Shown piece by piece: positions 1 to 14,000 of a stretch of 64,000 nt of DNA (positions are counted from its first letter, which is position 1; every line of letters begins with the position of its first letter). The stretch lies in contig NW_020170397.1 of NCBI RefSeq assembly GCF_000524195.1, positions 962,254 to 1,026,253 of the forward strand. The letters are read 5' to 3'. The stretch comes from Echinococcus granulosus (Eukaryota > Platyhelminthes > Cestoda > Cyclophyllidea > Taeniidae). Under the pieces are notes generated by a model. That model had not been told where the DNA came from. It did no database searches and was given only the letters and a program-made list of their open reading frames with translations. A program made the translations under genes and the position numbers.

Positions 1-135
1 AATACTGAGGCAAAATATGTATTGTTGACCTAAAGAAGGGTTTGGGGCTGCTGGCTAGACCCAAAAGTCAGCCCACCCGGCGAAGGCACAGTGGTGAGGC
101 ACCTAAGTGGTCCCTTTGTCAAAAACTGCGAGTCA
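1..135 (-). repeat. Interspersed repeat family R1, copy 1 (runs off left edge)
   Basis: Read on the minus strand, this matches the head of the copies at 43285 and 44205. The shared order is a stretch like TTTTTGACAAAGGGACCAC, then CCTTCGCCGGGTGGGCTG, then a CAGCAGCCCCAA block and an ACATATTTTGCCTCAGTATT block. The left part is cut by the window edge. Confidence 0.75.
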
Positions 136-984
136 GTCAAATAACCCACGCATTACACTGAAGGTTCTAAATTTGTGCTGAAGTGGTGAAGGAATTTATA
201 AATGGTACCTACTTAAAATAATTGCCTCTACCTACTTGCTTTGAAATTTCAACGGCTTAACCAAAGGAGGGGACAGCACTCCGGGTAGCAGAGTAAAATG
301 AAGAAGGTAGTGTGATTTTCGGCCAGACGTGGGGCTTGTGAATTTGGATCAAGTTACCTAATATAAGGCCGGATATCCGACTTTCTACCAGTATGTACGT
401 TCACTACTGATTCCCTCGGCGATTGAAGCGGATATTTCCATGTTTATATATTATACTTTAACTTCCCCCTCACATTGAAGACAGCAGTTTGGTCAACAAG
501 AATAGTAGAAAGTTCCTCATGAGTCCAACAGTGTGTGCCTCGACATTTACTATCTATCGGCACTCCCGCCGGGGCTGCGAAGTGTTAGTAGTAAGCAGAA
601 CTTCCATGATAGTACCATCCTGGTGTCTAACGCACGCGTTGTACGATACCAGAAGCTACAAGGGAGCTAGAAGTTGCTACCTCAGAATTGACTTGCTGCA
701 TGTGGCAAAGTAAGGATACTCTACTGTTGCGACTTCTACAGACAACTTTATTTTTAGAAGAGATCCTAGAAGCGACTGCCAGTACTTACCTGAGTCCCCA
801 CATGACGCATATTTGACACACCCAACTAAAAGGCCCGAATGGAGGGAAATTAGTGCAATTTGAGAGAAAAATCAGAGTAAATTCAATCATTACCCTCCAA
901 GATCATGATGGCCGATGCGATGTCTAATTTATGGTGTTGAATTTAATTGTAGCGCCTTGGGACTTCTCTGAAGATGAGGGAGGG

Positions 985-1118
985 GTAACACTAGATCAGA
1001 ATATGTACTGTTGCTGTAGAGAAGGGCTGGGAGGCTACTGGCATGGCGGCCATTCTGCCCAGAGGAAGCACAAAGGCGGAGCCTTCAGTGCCTACAGTTT
1101 TGGTTAAAAAACTGCGGT
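985..1118 (-). repeat. Interspersed repeat family R1, copy 2
   Basis: Read on the minus strand, it shares the ordered blocks ATGCCAGTAGCCTCCCAGCC and GTACATATTCTGATCTAGT with the other copies, preceded by a diverged form of the GCCGGGTGGGCTGG block. It lies in the same orientation as copy 1, about 1 kb away. Confidence 0.7.
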
Positions 1119-3033
1119 TTGGTAGCAACTTCAGGTGCCCATTCTTTTGCCGATTCCCTCAATTCTTCAAAGATAACCTTGATCAAGGATGTTAGGTTTT
1201 ACAGAGTGAATGTTACGAGTCTGGGAACATAATGAACCAACAAGATTAAAGAGCTTAAAATTGCTCAATGTTACAAAACCAGCTTTTGATGAACCATCAC
1301 ATCTTCTTGGCACCGACTACTGATGTACATTTTACTAAAACAGAGAAAATATGAGTCTTCCCTAAATCATCAGCGAATTCAATTAAGCTAGACTTCGTTC
1401 CTATTCCAACAATGATGTGGAAGCCTATTGAAGCCTCAAATGAGGCCTCAAACCTTTTTGTTAGTTTGACTGTATCGTGAGAGAGAAAATTCCATTCATA
1501 TTTTCCTTCCGCCCCCGTCATCTCTCGGTAGTTCCACTTTACACGGCCGGCACGTCCACAGGCCCTAATGATGATAGAGGCACTCTGTTATGCCCAGTCA
1601 TGTGGGCTGTGTTGAACTATTTTGATGGCCTAATCTTTTTTCCTTCCAGTGTGCCTCTGTGTGTGGGAAACGAAGTAGCGGAAATTGAAGGTTAGGGCCC
1701 ATTGAAGTACTGAAAACCATCCCCGACTAATCGCCAGTATTTTGCACAAATCCACGAGTCAATTGAGATTCTTTTGCCTTGCCTTGTTTATTGAGTTAAC
1801 CTTTTGGAACTGCAAAATGCTCCCACTCAGAATTAACTAATGATTACCAAAACCGCAAAACTTTTTTTGAATCCGACTGGACTGCAATGCCGGACATGGA
1901 TGGAATTGTCATGCATTCTGGAAGTGGTGTCTTTGTGTACACCTTGTTTCTCTTCATGACCCACCCTTGTGCTCGCAAGAATTGAGATACTATTTTAGGA
2001 TAAAGTAGACACCGTTGGTGAAAGCCTACTCAGTTATTAATGGTTGAAGTAAAGCGGAACAACTGTTTGGTCAGAAGCGAGAACAGACCTTTAATTCCCC
2101 AATCGTGTTTGTCAAATTCCACCTCTCTGCCATTCACCCTTAAAAAAACTGGCTTTGAAACGTGCATTTCCCCGCGCAAGGGACACCTTGTTGCGGAGGT
2201 ACTTCTTTCCTATCCTAGTAGTAATATACAACCATAGGAAAACTGACTCACGCCTGCGGCCTCCGGTTCAAAGCTTGGTTCTTAGCGGTGTCGTCTGCTG
2301 TACTATCTTGTTGATCGTGCGAAATGGCATCCAGCAAGTATCATCAGGAAATTTCGGAAATGATTTAGTGGAAAACTACGGACAGGGAACTTTTAAGCAA
2401 ACTATTCCCCATTTCCGATTTAATTTGAAAATTTTAGCCAATCATTATTTTTCGGCACGTACTCTTTCACCGTCCGTTGCAAAGATGCTGGAAGTTGGCG
2501 AGCCTTTGTCATATTTGGAAGCACATTTGTTCACCTCCTAAACGAAACCGTGCAAGGTGGTTGATTTTGCGCCATCCACATCTACTTCTGTGAGTCATGT
2601 CTGCCCGTCCGACCAATTCGCACGATGTTGGCGGCGTGAGCGCACGCTAACTCTCTCTCTCTCTCGCCCTCCTTTTTCCGCTCAGAACCACCCTCTTGGC
2701 AACAGGCCAAGAAATAACAACTTATGCGACGGCTGATCACTCAACTGCGTTTCTACTGCCTCTGAATGCAATCGCGAGGAGGGAAGTTGACGCTTGCGGC
2801 TGTTGGGGTAGACTTTAGCAAACGCTTTCACCGGTTCTAAAGATCAGCCAATGACATTAACGAATCTGTCAAAATGCCATGCATTTGCAGGCCTCTATCG
2901 GTTTCTTTGCATAATCAACCCGGGTAATCAGAAACCTACTGTGTGAACCATTTGACGGAAAGCATCTATTTCCAAACAGGCTTGACTTGTAAGTGATTGG
3001 CTATCAATTGTAATACAATGGTTTTTAATTCAC

Positions 3034-3750
3034 AATTTTGGCAGCGGGCCATTTTGGGGCTCCGCCTTTGCACCCCTGCCGGGCGACCTGACCTCCGAAC
3101 CATGCTTTAGACTCAGGCCCTGCTATACGTCGGAGATACATATTCTGTCTGAGTATTATACCTTCGTTCGTCTTCATGGAAGCCTCAAGGCGCTACACAG
3201 GTGGCAGAGGAAAGCTAACTTGATCCAGTGGGACGTCTTACCTAATTTTTACCTCTGAGTAATAAACCTTTGTGTAACAGAATCTGTGACGACCCAAAAT
3301 AGAAGGGATAAAAATGGCGCCTACCTTCGGTAACTGCCCTAGTCCGTAGTCTGCAGGGAAGCTATAAACAACGGAAGCGACACTAGCCGTGAAGAATCAG
3401 GAAAAGTTTCGTTACGGAGCTACTTACCGTACCTGTAGGAAGGTATCCAATATGTGACCTCGCGATACCTCCTCCACCTCCCTACTAGCTGAACAGAACC
3501 CAGGTAGATATGGCTCGACAGAACAGAGGTGAGAACAAGGTGGCGAGGAGGGGTAGAAACAAGACCTCATTCTCAAAAAACTGAAAGAAATCCTGTCCTT
3601 TACTATTCCTGATTTCGACTAGTGTTACCATGACTAGCGATGAGTATACGAGATGGGCAACACATTCTCCCTTCATATCCAGTAGAATGGTCAAGAGAAG
3701 TTAGTGAAGTTGCGGTCAAGTATCTCTTCAGCTGCATGAAAATTAGATGG
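3034..3750 (+). repeat. Interspersed repeat family R1, long copy 3
   Basis: About 700 bases align by eye with 43285-44065. Shared blocks in order include TACATATTCTGTCTGAGTAT, GGTGGCAGAGGAAAGCTAA, AGCGACACTAGCCGTGAA, GAAGGTATCCAATATGTGAC, GAACCCAGGTAGATATGGCT and GGTCAAGTATCTC. No intact long reading frame is kept. It may be the remnant of a retroelement or a non-autonomous element. The class is unknown. Confidence 0.8.
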
Positions 3751-3899
3751 CTGGCACGGTTGGCTAGTGGGGATTGCCCTAACAGCATCTACTTAGTTGT
3801 GATGGTTGACGCAGGAGGTCAAACAAGTAAAGTGCCAAGGATGCCGCTCAAAAAATGCGAGGGGCTATTCAATACGTTGATTGGCTTGTTAACTCTCGA

Positions 3900-4070
3900 T
3901 TTTAGTGACGGGCCTCTTAGGTGCTCCACTATTGTACCTTCGCCTATCAACCTGGTCCTTGAGCCACGTCAGAATCCCCAAGCGCCACTGTACGTCGGCA
4001 ACACATATTCTCACCGCGTATCATGCCTTCCATTGTCTTTAGGGAAGTATCGAAGGGCTGCATTGTATTA
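3900..4070 (+). repeat. Interspersed repeat family R1, short copy 4
   Basis: This is a head-only copy just downstream of copy 3. It has TATTGTACCTTCGCC, then an AGAATCCCCAAG block, then CACATATTCTCACCGCGTAT and a CTTTAGGGAAGTATCGAAGG block that parallel the first 170 bases of the 43285 copy. Confidence 0.65.
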
Positions 4071-7000
4071 TCCTCTCCCTTCTTAAAGGCTCTGTGTGCA
4101 CCCACCTTGTTAATTGGAGTGCGTGGACATGATGTTGAAGGCTGTGCTTAGCTCAAATACTCAGCAAACTTTTCCTCCTCTTCACTAACAGCACACATGA
4201 CCAACAGTAAAAGCGATTTAAGAGCTCATTGTATCAAGCGAGTGAAACTCGATCAACTAATTTGCTTTATCCACCACTTCAAAGCACAAAATTAACATTT
4301 ATTACTCCGTTGGGAAACTCTCTTCACCTATTGTTTGATTTTCCCAATTAATATTTCATTAAATCTAGGCTGATGAGTACTGGGGAGGCCCATTCCTCTC
4401 CTCGTGCTAATGTGACTGTTGTCCCATTCATTGAGTTTGCCTGAAACCACAGAGAGTGTCTTTTAAAGCGGCGGCTTTTATTGCAAATCTGCAGGCTCTA
4501 CTCAACACACAGTTAATCTTGCAATCCAGACAAAAATGACTGTCATAAAACGGCAATTTGTGTTTCCGTAGCATTCGATCCTTAATCACCCTGCGGCGGA
4601 CCGCCTCGGCTTGCGTGTTCAGTTGCCGATGGCGTGATGCCCCGCCAACTGCCGCCTATGCACGAAACGGCCGCTTTGGTGTCGAGACGGTAACATGGTA
4701 ACCACTGCTATATTAGATTACCATAATTGTCTAAATCTGATCACTGAGTTCTTCCTGATTGGGCTCTTGCACAATGAGGGATTGGCATGAATGTGGATGA
4801 TCCATGATGGGTAAAATGAAAACTCACGTGATTTTCTACTTCCTAGAAAGACGATTCGATTAGCACCACTGTATATCTATGCTTGTAACAAGGATGTCCC
4901 ACCATTTAGATTAATTTTTCTCACCGAATCACATAAAATTAAAGATGAGGGGAGGAAATAATTTCCATGAACATCTATGCTGTGCCTCGATTTTACCCCC
5001 AAGTCACAACTGAAGGCGCCGCAAAATAATCGGACTAAACTTTCCGCGAAGACATGGACAAAGGTCACACCGCCGCCTTGTCCAATCCTCTCACCTAAAC
5101 TTTTTTTGCTTGTAGAAGTTTTTTCCCTTTAAAAAGTCTTATAAAGCTAGATGATTCAATCATTCACTTTATATCTATTTTTATGTTAAAATTCTTCAAT
5201 ATGCCACTGGGTGTGACGATGATTATGCGAAAGTCAACGCCTTTTACGCCTTGACACGTGTGCTCCACTGAAAAGAAAATCACATTGCAGTATCCGCCAG
5301 TTTGATACGTCTTTCTCTCCACTGCAGTTGAACGCGACAAATGCGCCGACCCACAGATGATGCTGGGTTTTCTCCGCGATGACAATGTTCGCAAATCATC
5401 TGCTGTGACACCTACTGGCGGTAATACCTTCTAACTTCCACTTAATGAATGTGAAAATCAAGGGACAATACACCCGCCATCATTAATCCCTATCATATCG
5501 GAGGAAGCGTTTAACTGAATCGCCTTCTCAGCCCAGCAACGCTGCTGAGACGGCCATTTGGGATCTCCAAAATTCCATACAGTGCCGGATTTCTAGTTCT
5601 GCGAAGGCAAATTTAGTCTGCTCTAAAAACCTGTCCCAAAAAAGAGGCATCTTGATAATAACAACTTCAAATGACAAACAGGGGGGTAGAAAAAGCTATT
5701 AACTTGATAAAGGGCACAAATTAAGCTGGTAGCTGGCATCTGTCGAGACAACCCCCGTCCTACTAGCTTTGATTGTCTGCAAGGTGGTGGGCTTGCCCTG
5801 GCGTTTTAAATTTCCAACCAAAGTGAGCGGTGTTGTAGTTCACAAGGCTTGAACTCACCTGACATCTGGAGCATTGCAACACCAAGTTTGAAGGCATAAA
5901 TGATCGTTAGAAATCTACTTGAAGGATATATCCAATGAGGCGAGAACTTTGTGTGCGACAGGAAGGCGCAACAAAGCGATCCCTTGGACATAATACAAAA
6001 TCGCTCCATGGAACGGCGAAACTCCTTTTTCGTAGTCTGCACAATAAGGCAATCAGTCAGCAAGACTTCTTGTCAATACCTAAGGTGGGTTTGTGGAGGA
6101 GTTTCTAACAGTGTTGCCACGCAAAGCGAGTCTCCCTCTCTGCTCATTAATAGCGGCTGCAGCTGCTGCTTGACAGGGAATCCACCTCCCACTAGTTCGT
6201 GGGCATGCAGCCATTGTAGACGGCCGAGCAAGTTGTAAGAGGCTGATTATTGAACCAACGAATATATTTTCTTCTCGTAGTATTTTGATACATCACTTAA
6301 TTCATGCCTGCCTAGAAGGATATGTTTTTTCAAAACAACCATCATGATGACACATAAAGCAGATGAGCCTGCTTCCACTGCAGCCCTTAATTGAGAAATG
6401 TCGAGCTGCATATCGCCTCAAAAAATGACGTTGTCTTTCCTTCGACTCAATGTGCCTTCATTCGCATCATTTTCATAAACTGAACGCGTTACCATGGCTT
6501 TCTTGTCCACGAATTTAATAAGGATTGGAAAAGTGATAAACTGAAATCGAAAAATATGACCTGAATAAGTTTGATGCGCTTTCAAAATATCTCCAGAAAT
6601 GCCGTGGAAGTCCGTGCTTCAGACGCACCGCTACTGACACCCTGTCGCGGAGGTGCACGTGATGACATCACAGAAGCCCATCACTGTTGGACAAATTGGG
6701 GCAATAGCTAGCTCAGATTCGGAAAACACACGACGCCCCCGCCGACACACGCGCACTCCGGGCCACATCAAATTCCCCAAGACAAGCAATACTGCGGCGA
6801 GTGTCCGTTCCGGAGGTCACTGCGCTCATTCACAAGCCCTCCTTTGCCATCTCACATCGGTTCAGCAAAGAGCCTGCTGCTGCCAACCAGGCCTCAACCC
6901 TCATTCCGTACCGACTATCCTCACAGCACCGCTTCTGACAACACTTGCAGTCATCGACAGTCTCGCCAGTTAAAACACCAACTCCGTGCAACATCTTACA

Positions 7001-7200
7001 CCGCAAACCGGAATAGAGGAGCCCGGAGGGACCACCTAGTGGTGAAAGTAATGATCCTCGCCGCATTATCAAGCAGTAGGCGTTGCGCACTCCTCCCACC
7101 CCATTGCATTGGACAATCCAAGCTACTGCAACCCACCGCCTACCCAAAAACCCAAGTCAGGAGAAGAGAGTAGGAAGAAAGCATGCTTATTCGGGGGCTT
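4071..7200. other. Non-coding stretch left of CNOT6
   Basis: I find no exon here with both good splice sites and recognisable protein. The 6.6-7.2 kb part is GC-richer and open in several frames on both strands at once, which points to composition rather than a gene. The same holds for 136-984 and 1119-3033. Confidence 0.5.
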
Positions 7201-7224
7201 GAAAAACGAGAGCCATCGGCGGAT

Positions 7225-7230
7225 TTTATT
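7225..7230 (-). terminator. Possible poly(A) signal for CNOT6
   Basis: AATAAA is present on the minus strand about 0.8 kb past the CNOT6 stop. I found no closer canonical signal. The segment between (7231-8028) is purine-rich low-complexity sequence that would form the 3' UTR. This is a motif match only, with no transcript evidence. Confidence 0.3.
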
Positions 7231-7671
7231 ACATAGCTAATAGTAGTGCCGTCTTGTTGATGATGCCAAGTTTGTGGGAGTGGGGGAAACATTAGCACGA
7301 AGGAAGGGGAAAGGGAGGAGGTGGGGGGGGGGAGGCAAAAGTGAGACGACGTCAAGACTTCACGAGTGCCTTCGCAGACACAGGGACGGTTAAACGCACA
7401 CACGCACGCGCACGCATGACACAGATGACGGCGGAGGAATGGAGGGATAGAGGCGCCAAGGGCGACAACAAAGCGGACAAAAATGTTTGTAAGAGGAAAG
7501 TAGGAGAGGGAGAGGAGGAAAAACAACAGAAAGACTACAACACCCGACGCGCATACACAATGGTAATAATACCACCAGTGGGATAGAACTACGGACGCGC
7601 ACAAGCGTGGCAGCGGAAAGGAGATCGAATAAAAACCGATTTACGCTTGTAGAGTACACAAAATAAGTGAA

Positions 7672-7709
<38 letters not shown>
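7672..7709 (+). repeat. (GA)n microsatellite
   Basis: An almost pure GA tract of about 38 bases sits inside a purine-rich stretch of roughly 7260-7920. It is responsible for the long arginine/glutamate open frames on the plus strand and the Ser/Leu/Pro frames on the minus strand there. It lies in the likely 3' UTR of CNOT6. Confidence 0.9.
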
Positions 7710-7710
<1 letters not shown>

Positions 7711-8028
7711 GAGGGAAAGGGAGGATATTTGGATGTGTGCGCATAAAGGGGAGAGGGAAAGGGTGAATGAAGGGGAACGAGTAGGTGATGAGACACGTGC
7801 AGAAAGGATAGACTGCTGCCTTGGGCGGTTGAAAAGGGAAACGACAAGAGGTGGGTGGGGGAGACAGAGGGGCGCACAGAGGAGGAAGAGAGGACGGAGT
7901 GAGTTGGTAAGTGTGAGGTCTAGACAGTTTAGTTAGTATTTTATATACATGTGTAGCATCACATCCTCAGAAGATGCTCTAGTGCCCATGTGGTCCACCG
8001 CCGCCTTCGCCGAAGTCATCACCACCGA

Positions 8029-11000
8029 CTAGCGCTTCCCCTGCTTCTGTCTCGAACCAGAGGATCCCTTTGGCTTTGGACTGTTCGTGGCAGAGGAGGC
8101 TGTTGCTGTACTTGCGGCTGCACCTGACATGCTAGCAGAGGTGGTGCTGCCAGTGGTGCCAGTAGACGTAGATCCAATAGCGCCAGAACTCGCCGTGCTT
8201 AAAGTGGCGGTAGTGGGAGTAGTGCTACTGATATTGGTGACCATAGAGGTCGTATCGGTAGGGGCGGTTGTAGATGCGGTTGCGGATGCTGCCGCTACCA
8301 GAGGCGCACTAGAAATAGGAACGAGAGACTCAGCGGGATCCGAGATAGCCAGACCGCGACCAGGCTGTCCCAACAGATCCAGCTCCACCAGTAGTGAGAA
8401 GTGGTCCGAAGGCACGTGAATGTGTGGACAGCCCAAAACTCGCTCTTCCACAAACCAAGAGTCGGGGATCTGATCCAGACTTCCCAAAAGGCGGAAGTGG
8501 TTTCGAGAAAAGAAGATGTAGTCGATCATTCCCTTAAAGTCGTACCTAGAAAGGCATTAAAACGGATCCTCAATTATCACATCCGACGGCTTCAATCCAA
8601 TGAGAATCGAAAGAGCCCAATCTTTTACTAGATCTAGCATCAATACTGAGTAAGCTTACGTCAAGTTGGTGACCCTCATTCCGTCATTGGCGTTGCCACG
8701 ATAAGCTCGATCAAAGTTGAAACGATGACGCAAAATATTGCCTTCGTAAGCCCATTTCTCGAGCAACTTCCAGTCTTCAAAATGGTAATTAAAGCCGAAA
8801 TTGAGGAATTCGACGTGGGTGGTGGGAACGCTACCTGTGGAGAGGTACTCGACCACACCCGAATCTGGTAGAGAGTTGAAATCCCCACAAAGGATCACGG
8901 GCATTCGAGAGGCACCCAAGCCCGGTTTTTCACAGTCGCCATTGAACCGTTCCAAACGGGACCACAACTCGGCAGTCCATAAGATGGCCTGAATCAACTT
9001 CACGTCGGAATGCTCCGGATCCCAGTGGATGTGACCCGTGGTTACACAGAACCTCCGACCATTCGTACCTTAAAAGGGGGCAAATGGAGATCGGTAAAGA
9101 CCGTTCCCACGTGATAGCTATGTCAAAAGATTTTTACGATGGCGTTAAATCATCTCAAAAGAGGGAAGTGAAAAGGCAGCTTCTTACTACGACGCTTTTG
9201 ACAACGGTTCAACATTGGAAACAAAAACACACCCCTAGAGACCTCACGTGGTCATTTGCCTGCACTGACAGCTGCGTTTGAATATTCTTACGGGCCAAAG
9301 ATAAGGACAAAAGGCCTGGTCAGAAAACAGGATTGGAGGAGGGATAAAATGCATTAACAGGCGTACCTGAGTTCTTAATCTCCAGAACAACACCAATGGC
9401 GACATTGTCGCGAGTCATGACCCGGTTGATAAGTAGAGGAGAGGGATGGTCAGCGACGGAGGAGCAGGAGATCATGAATTCGTGGTGGAATTCAGCCACC
9501 TTGGTAAACTTCTCCGAAAGCCAGAAAATGGCACAACCGTCCACTTTACGTGCCAATGCAGGTTCCATTGTACGTGAGCGCGACTTGGGCAAAAATACAC
9601 CCTCATAGTTATTTTTTGCCAGCTCCGGTACAAATACCGTCTCAAATTGGTCAGTGTCGATCTCCTGCAGACAAATTATGTTCGGCTCGTATTGCCGCAA
9701 CTCCTCCAGGATGCCCCTACGTCGATACTCCCAATCAATGGCCCAGCTGGGACAATAGGGGTACTGCGAGTGAGTCGCGTAGTTGGCACTCAGAACGTTG
9801 TAGCACATCACCGTGAGTCGGTCTGCAAGACATCACACGATCGAATACCAAGGGAAATAAACACATTGAGGTGTAGAAAGGTGAATGAAGGATCACAAAC
9901 ATTCAAAATCTCGGATATATCGAGCCAAATAGATGCAAAACACACCAATATCAGTGGGGTGGGGATTTAAGATGATGGTCAAGATAGCACGTGAATGAAC
10001 TGAGAATTCAAGAGTGCGCAGTCACAAGATGCTAAAGGTGTGTGCTCGGAAAAAGGTGCAAATTTTCTCCTAATCCGGGATAGTCAACATTTGCTGAGAT
10101 AAGTTCCAGCTGAAGAGTTGATAGGGGGCCCACAAGTCAGGTAGGCGAAAGGCGTTTATCGCCGTTTGCAAACCAGCCCAATCGAGGGCCCGTGAGAGGA
10201 GACAAGAAAGTGGCGCACTGTCTCCAGCTCCTCCGTCCTCTCTCGCGTAGCACGTAGATTTAGCAACACTCCCTCGGCCTGCCCTCGACACTTCGGCCAT
10301 TGGCTCACCGTCAAGTGGAAGGATGCTCACACGTGCTCACGCCTTCCGATCGATGGATGCGAGCGCGCGCACCGTATATTCCGCCTTCGCCACCGCTGCC
10401 GCCACCACCACCACCGCCTCTAGACTCAGTAACCCCCTCCCCAGGCACGCAAACACAGTCACACCAAAAGCAGGCATTCAAGCAAGAGGGACTGATGCAG
10501 AAGAAGAGAGGGAGGTAAAGGAATAGAGATACGAAAAATGGTACTCACATCCATTCCTCGAGGGAGTCCCAAACTGACGCCACTGTCGATGAGGAGGGGC
10601 GGAGCCGATGTCTAAAAGAACCAAAGAAGTGATGAATTAATGACGTGTGTATATTGCATCACTCTGGATTGGGAGTTGATGTAATCTCGGATGGGGGAGG
10701 AATGAGAGAGAGGCTTACAATTAGGAAATTCACTAAAAGGCATCGCACAGGTTTTGAGCGACCTGCAGTGGTCCTGCGCCCGAGGAAGATGCAGTGGGGC
10801 AGGTATGTACACAAAGGGGGGATGTGCGGACCAGGCCTGGGGATAGAAAAGGACGCAATTCTGTGCACGATCGCGCTCGGACGTCAAATACGGTTGAAAG
10901 AGGTTTGTGTTAATCTCCATAAGGGGCTGCGGGGGAGGCACCTTATCGTGTTGAGGCCGCTTAGGAGTGAGAGGAGGTAGATGTTCCACAAAGTAGGAGA

Positions 11001-14000
11001 CATCGTGACCTGTTAGGTCAATCGTTACATGCCAGGAGTAAGGGATGAAAATTGCCCATCCCCGGGCAAGAGGTATGGAAGGGCCAGCCAATGAGGTGAG
11101 TAGGCAGGGAAGTACGAGACGTAGGAGGGAACTGTGGTCTGGTCAGGTGGATAAGATCCGGGAAGGAATACCAATGGGCGCTCGAGCGTATTCCTGACCA
11201 CAGCTACTGGCACCGGCGGACGATGAGCCTTTCCGATTTTTAGCTCAGCCTCCGGAATCTTACTAAACTTTTCACAAGAGTCCGAAGATTCAATTAGGGC
11301 TACAGAACCCAAGGAATCGCGTTTCATTTGACACCAGCGCCGGTAGCGTCGGTTATTCCGGCGTCGTGGAGGTGCATTCGATTTGGCTCTGGAATCCTCA
11401 ACTTTTCTGGTATCCAAGGTATCAATGCTCTCAGAACTGCCCAGAGACTCGCTTCCCGTAGCTACCGCGGAGTCCGGTGAACTACAGTAGTCGACATCTA
11501 ATATTAAATCCGTCTTCTGCCGCGCTAGCCACTTTAGAGACCTTGGTCTCGATCTACAAGCTATCTGATCCGAGGCAGTTCGATAGCGCTGAGAACCTTT
11601 TGCTTCAGGTGGACCGCTATCCACAAGGACTTGCATTCCACTGTCAGTAGGTGAGTAGACGACTACGGAGACCCACAATCCACGTCACTCTCCACGGAAT
11701 GGCTAATGCTCTCGGTCGTCGTGGTCGTTTGATTAAATATACGGCAAGGGTAAGGCGCTTACTGGTTGTCTCCACCCCGAGCCAATAGAGTCGCGGAGGT
11801 TATCTGCGTCACCCATATCAACCAGCCAATCACAGGAGGCTGCACTGTTCACACTGACGCCGAACAATTACACACGTGAGGAGCTAACACACCACACCGG
11901 TTTACGCGTCTGCAACTATCAGTAAGGTGAAGACAATAAAAGTGCTGTGCAAAGTCAGCACACACTTCGATTTTTCAACCAAACGCCGCTGACCCGCCCG
12001 AGTTCTGACAATTATGCACTCGCTTGAATGCTATAACAAAGCCCTGATTTGAACGTAAAGCAATAACGGTTGTGTTTATTCAAAAAGGCAAACGGCTCGA
12101 TAATTCCAGTGGTCTTTAAAGAAACCAATTAAAGTGCTTGGAAGCGGGAAACGCTAACTTGAAGTTGGGTCAAAGCCTCTTAAGTGAAGAACGGGGTTTA
12201 AGATGGGGGCATTTCAACTGGCGTTGTCTGTTCACAGTTTTCTGCAAAAACTGTGCACCTACTTGCAACAAAGGCTTTTCAAAATACCCTTTAAGCTCCA
12301 GCTGAAATGACAGGCTTCGAACATCAAGCATTCTGATATTGTTCTACACTGCTCCAGAGATTGGCGTCTTGACGAAAAAGAAATGCTGTGCGATGCCAAA
12401 GCTTTGCGATAATCACAGTGGGAAGGAAATTCCTCACCGTTTATTCGGTAGATTGGACCATTGCAAATGAGCTTACTTTAGCAAAGGAGCGTGCAAATAC
12501 GCTCGTATGATGAGAATGAGGCCACGGAGAAAAGGCCAGCTCGATTTTCGAAGAAGGAGATCACAACAAACTGGGACGCAAAGCCTACTAACAGGAAAGA
12601 GTAGCCACTGTTGGAAGTGCCCGATTCATATCAAAGGAAGTCACACTCACTCAAGCACAAACATGGCAACTCAGGCAATCACGGGATTTTGAAAATGCAA
12701 CACTTGGAGATGCATCTGCACACTTTGGGACTGACTCCCCCAATGCGACCAGGTAAAGGCGTGTTGTTTCAACCAGTAATGTGAGTTTGTGGAAAATTGG
12801 CATTAGAAATGATTGAAATGGTAGTCCTTGAACTGTGCACCCATTTGCGATATCAAGCGCACAATTTGCGACCTCTAAATGAGGTGAAAACGGCACCAAA
12901 CGAGGATGCTGTGTTGCGCAATCATCATGGCCACCGTCAACCAATCACAGGGCGGAAGGACTCGACCCCAAATACACAAGGAAAAAAGAACAATATAACA
13001 CTCACGCTGCCGCGAGTAGATGTCGAGGTAATGCCGTACCAATCGTCGAACAAAGGACTCAGTTCCGTCTCCATAGAGAGCCGCCGACTCCTGACTCAAG
13101 GGGTTGTTCTGAAGATCTTTAAGACACATAGAAAGGAAGCCAATTATCATCAAATTAGTAATAGACGCTTACGCTCCACATTTGTTCTACGGAGCTGCGA
13201 ATTCCCTATCAACGAAATTGTCGTGGCTACTGCTGGCAAACAATTGATGCAGGGACGAAATTAAAGGGCGTTATGTGGAACACCCAAAATGTAGAAGGCT
13301 AGACTAAGAATAAGCATAAAACACTTGTACAAGGCGTCTAAAAAGTTCAATCACTAAAAAGGCACACCAATGTATGGCTACGTTGAGAACTAATGAATTC
13401 GAGATTATGGGCCATCAAGAATAATAGTTTGGGGGTGTATTGGTGTCTTGCTTATGTGCAAGGACGAGCTACACAAGTAAGATCTTGACAAAAAATACCA
13501 GTCAGTGTTCAAACGCTAGCAAACAACAGGGAGGCAAAGAGTGGCCTAACCCAACAAAAAAGCAAACCAGTTAAGGTTGAAAGTAATACGCGAACTAGTT
13601 TCACCGACCGAAAATGCATCTCTTACAAAGAAAAAAAAAAGGACTCCGAGTCCTTTTGACAGTGTGTTATAAAAAATACAGATTAGCCGTTTCGAAGCTG
13701 GTTATTTGTGGGGGACACACACACACACACACGCACACACACCCAGAATTCGAGAGAAACGGGCTGCGCAACCAAAGGTCCTGGAGTTTACCGAAGTACA
13801 CATACATCCGCACCCACACAGAGGAACCTTTGAACCGCAGGCATTAATTCTAATTGCAATATTAAACTCAGTGGCGTTACACAGTAGTGTTGCCAACACC
13901 AGTGTAGATAATGTAGTTAAGGTAAACGGTGAAATCTCGAGAGAAAAAAAATAAATAGGCAAATCTACCAGTCCTAGGAGCACAAATACCTGTGAGGCTA

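Noticed and set aside
2155..2541. Plus-strand frame of 128 codons
   Set aside because: No known motif, no splice context, and it is flanked by repeat copies.
6653..7604. Overlapping frames of 100-150 codons on both strands
   Set aside because: GC-rich and purine-skewed composition keeps several frames open at once. There is no domain, no splice context, and the Ser/Pro or Arg/Glu composition follows the simple repeat.
7667..7936. Arg-Glu repeat frame
   Set aside because: It is translation of the (GA)n microsatellite.
8087..8419. Val/Ala-rich plus-strand frame of 110 codons
   Set aside because: It is the antisense shadow of the CNOT6 C-terminal Ser/Thr/Ala-rich exon.
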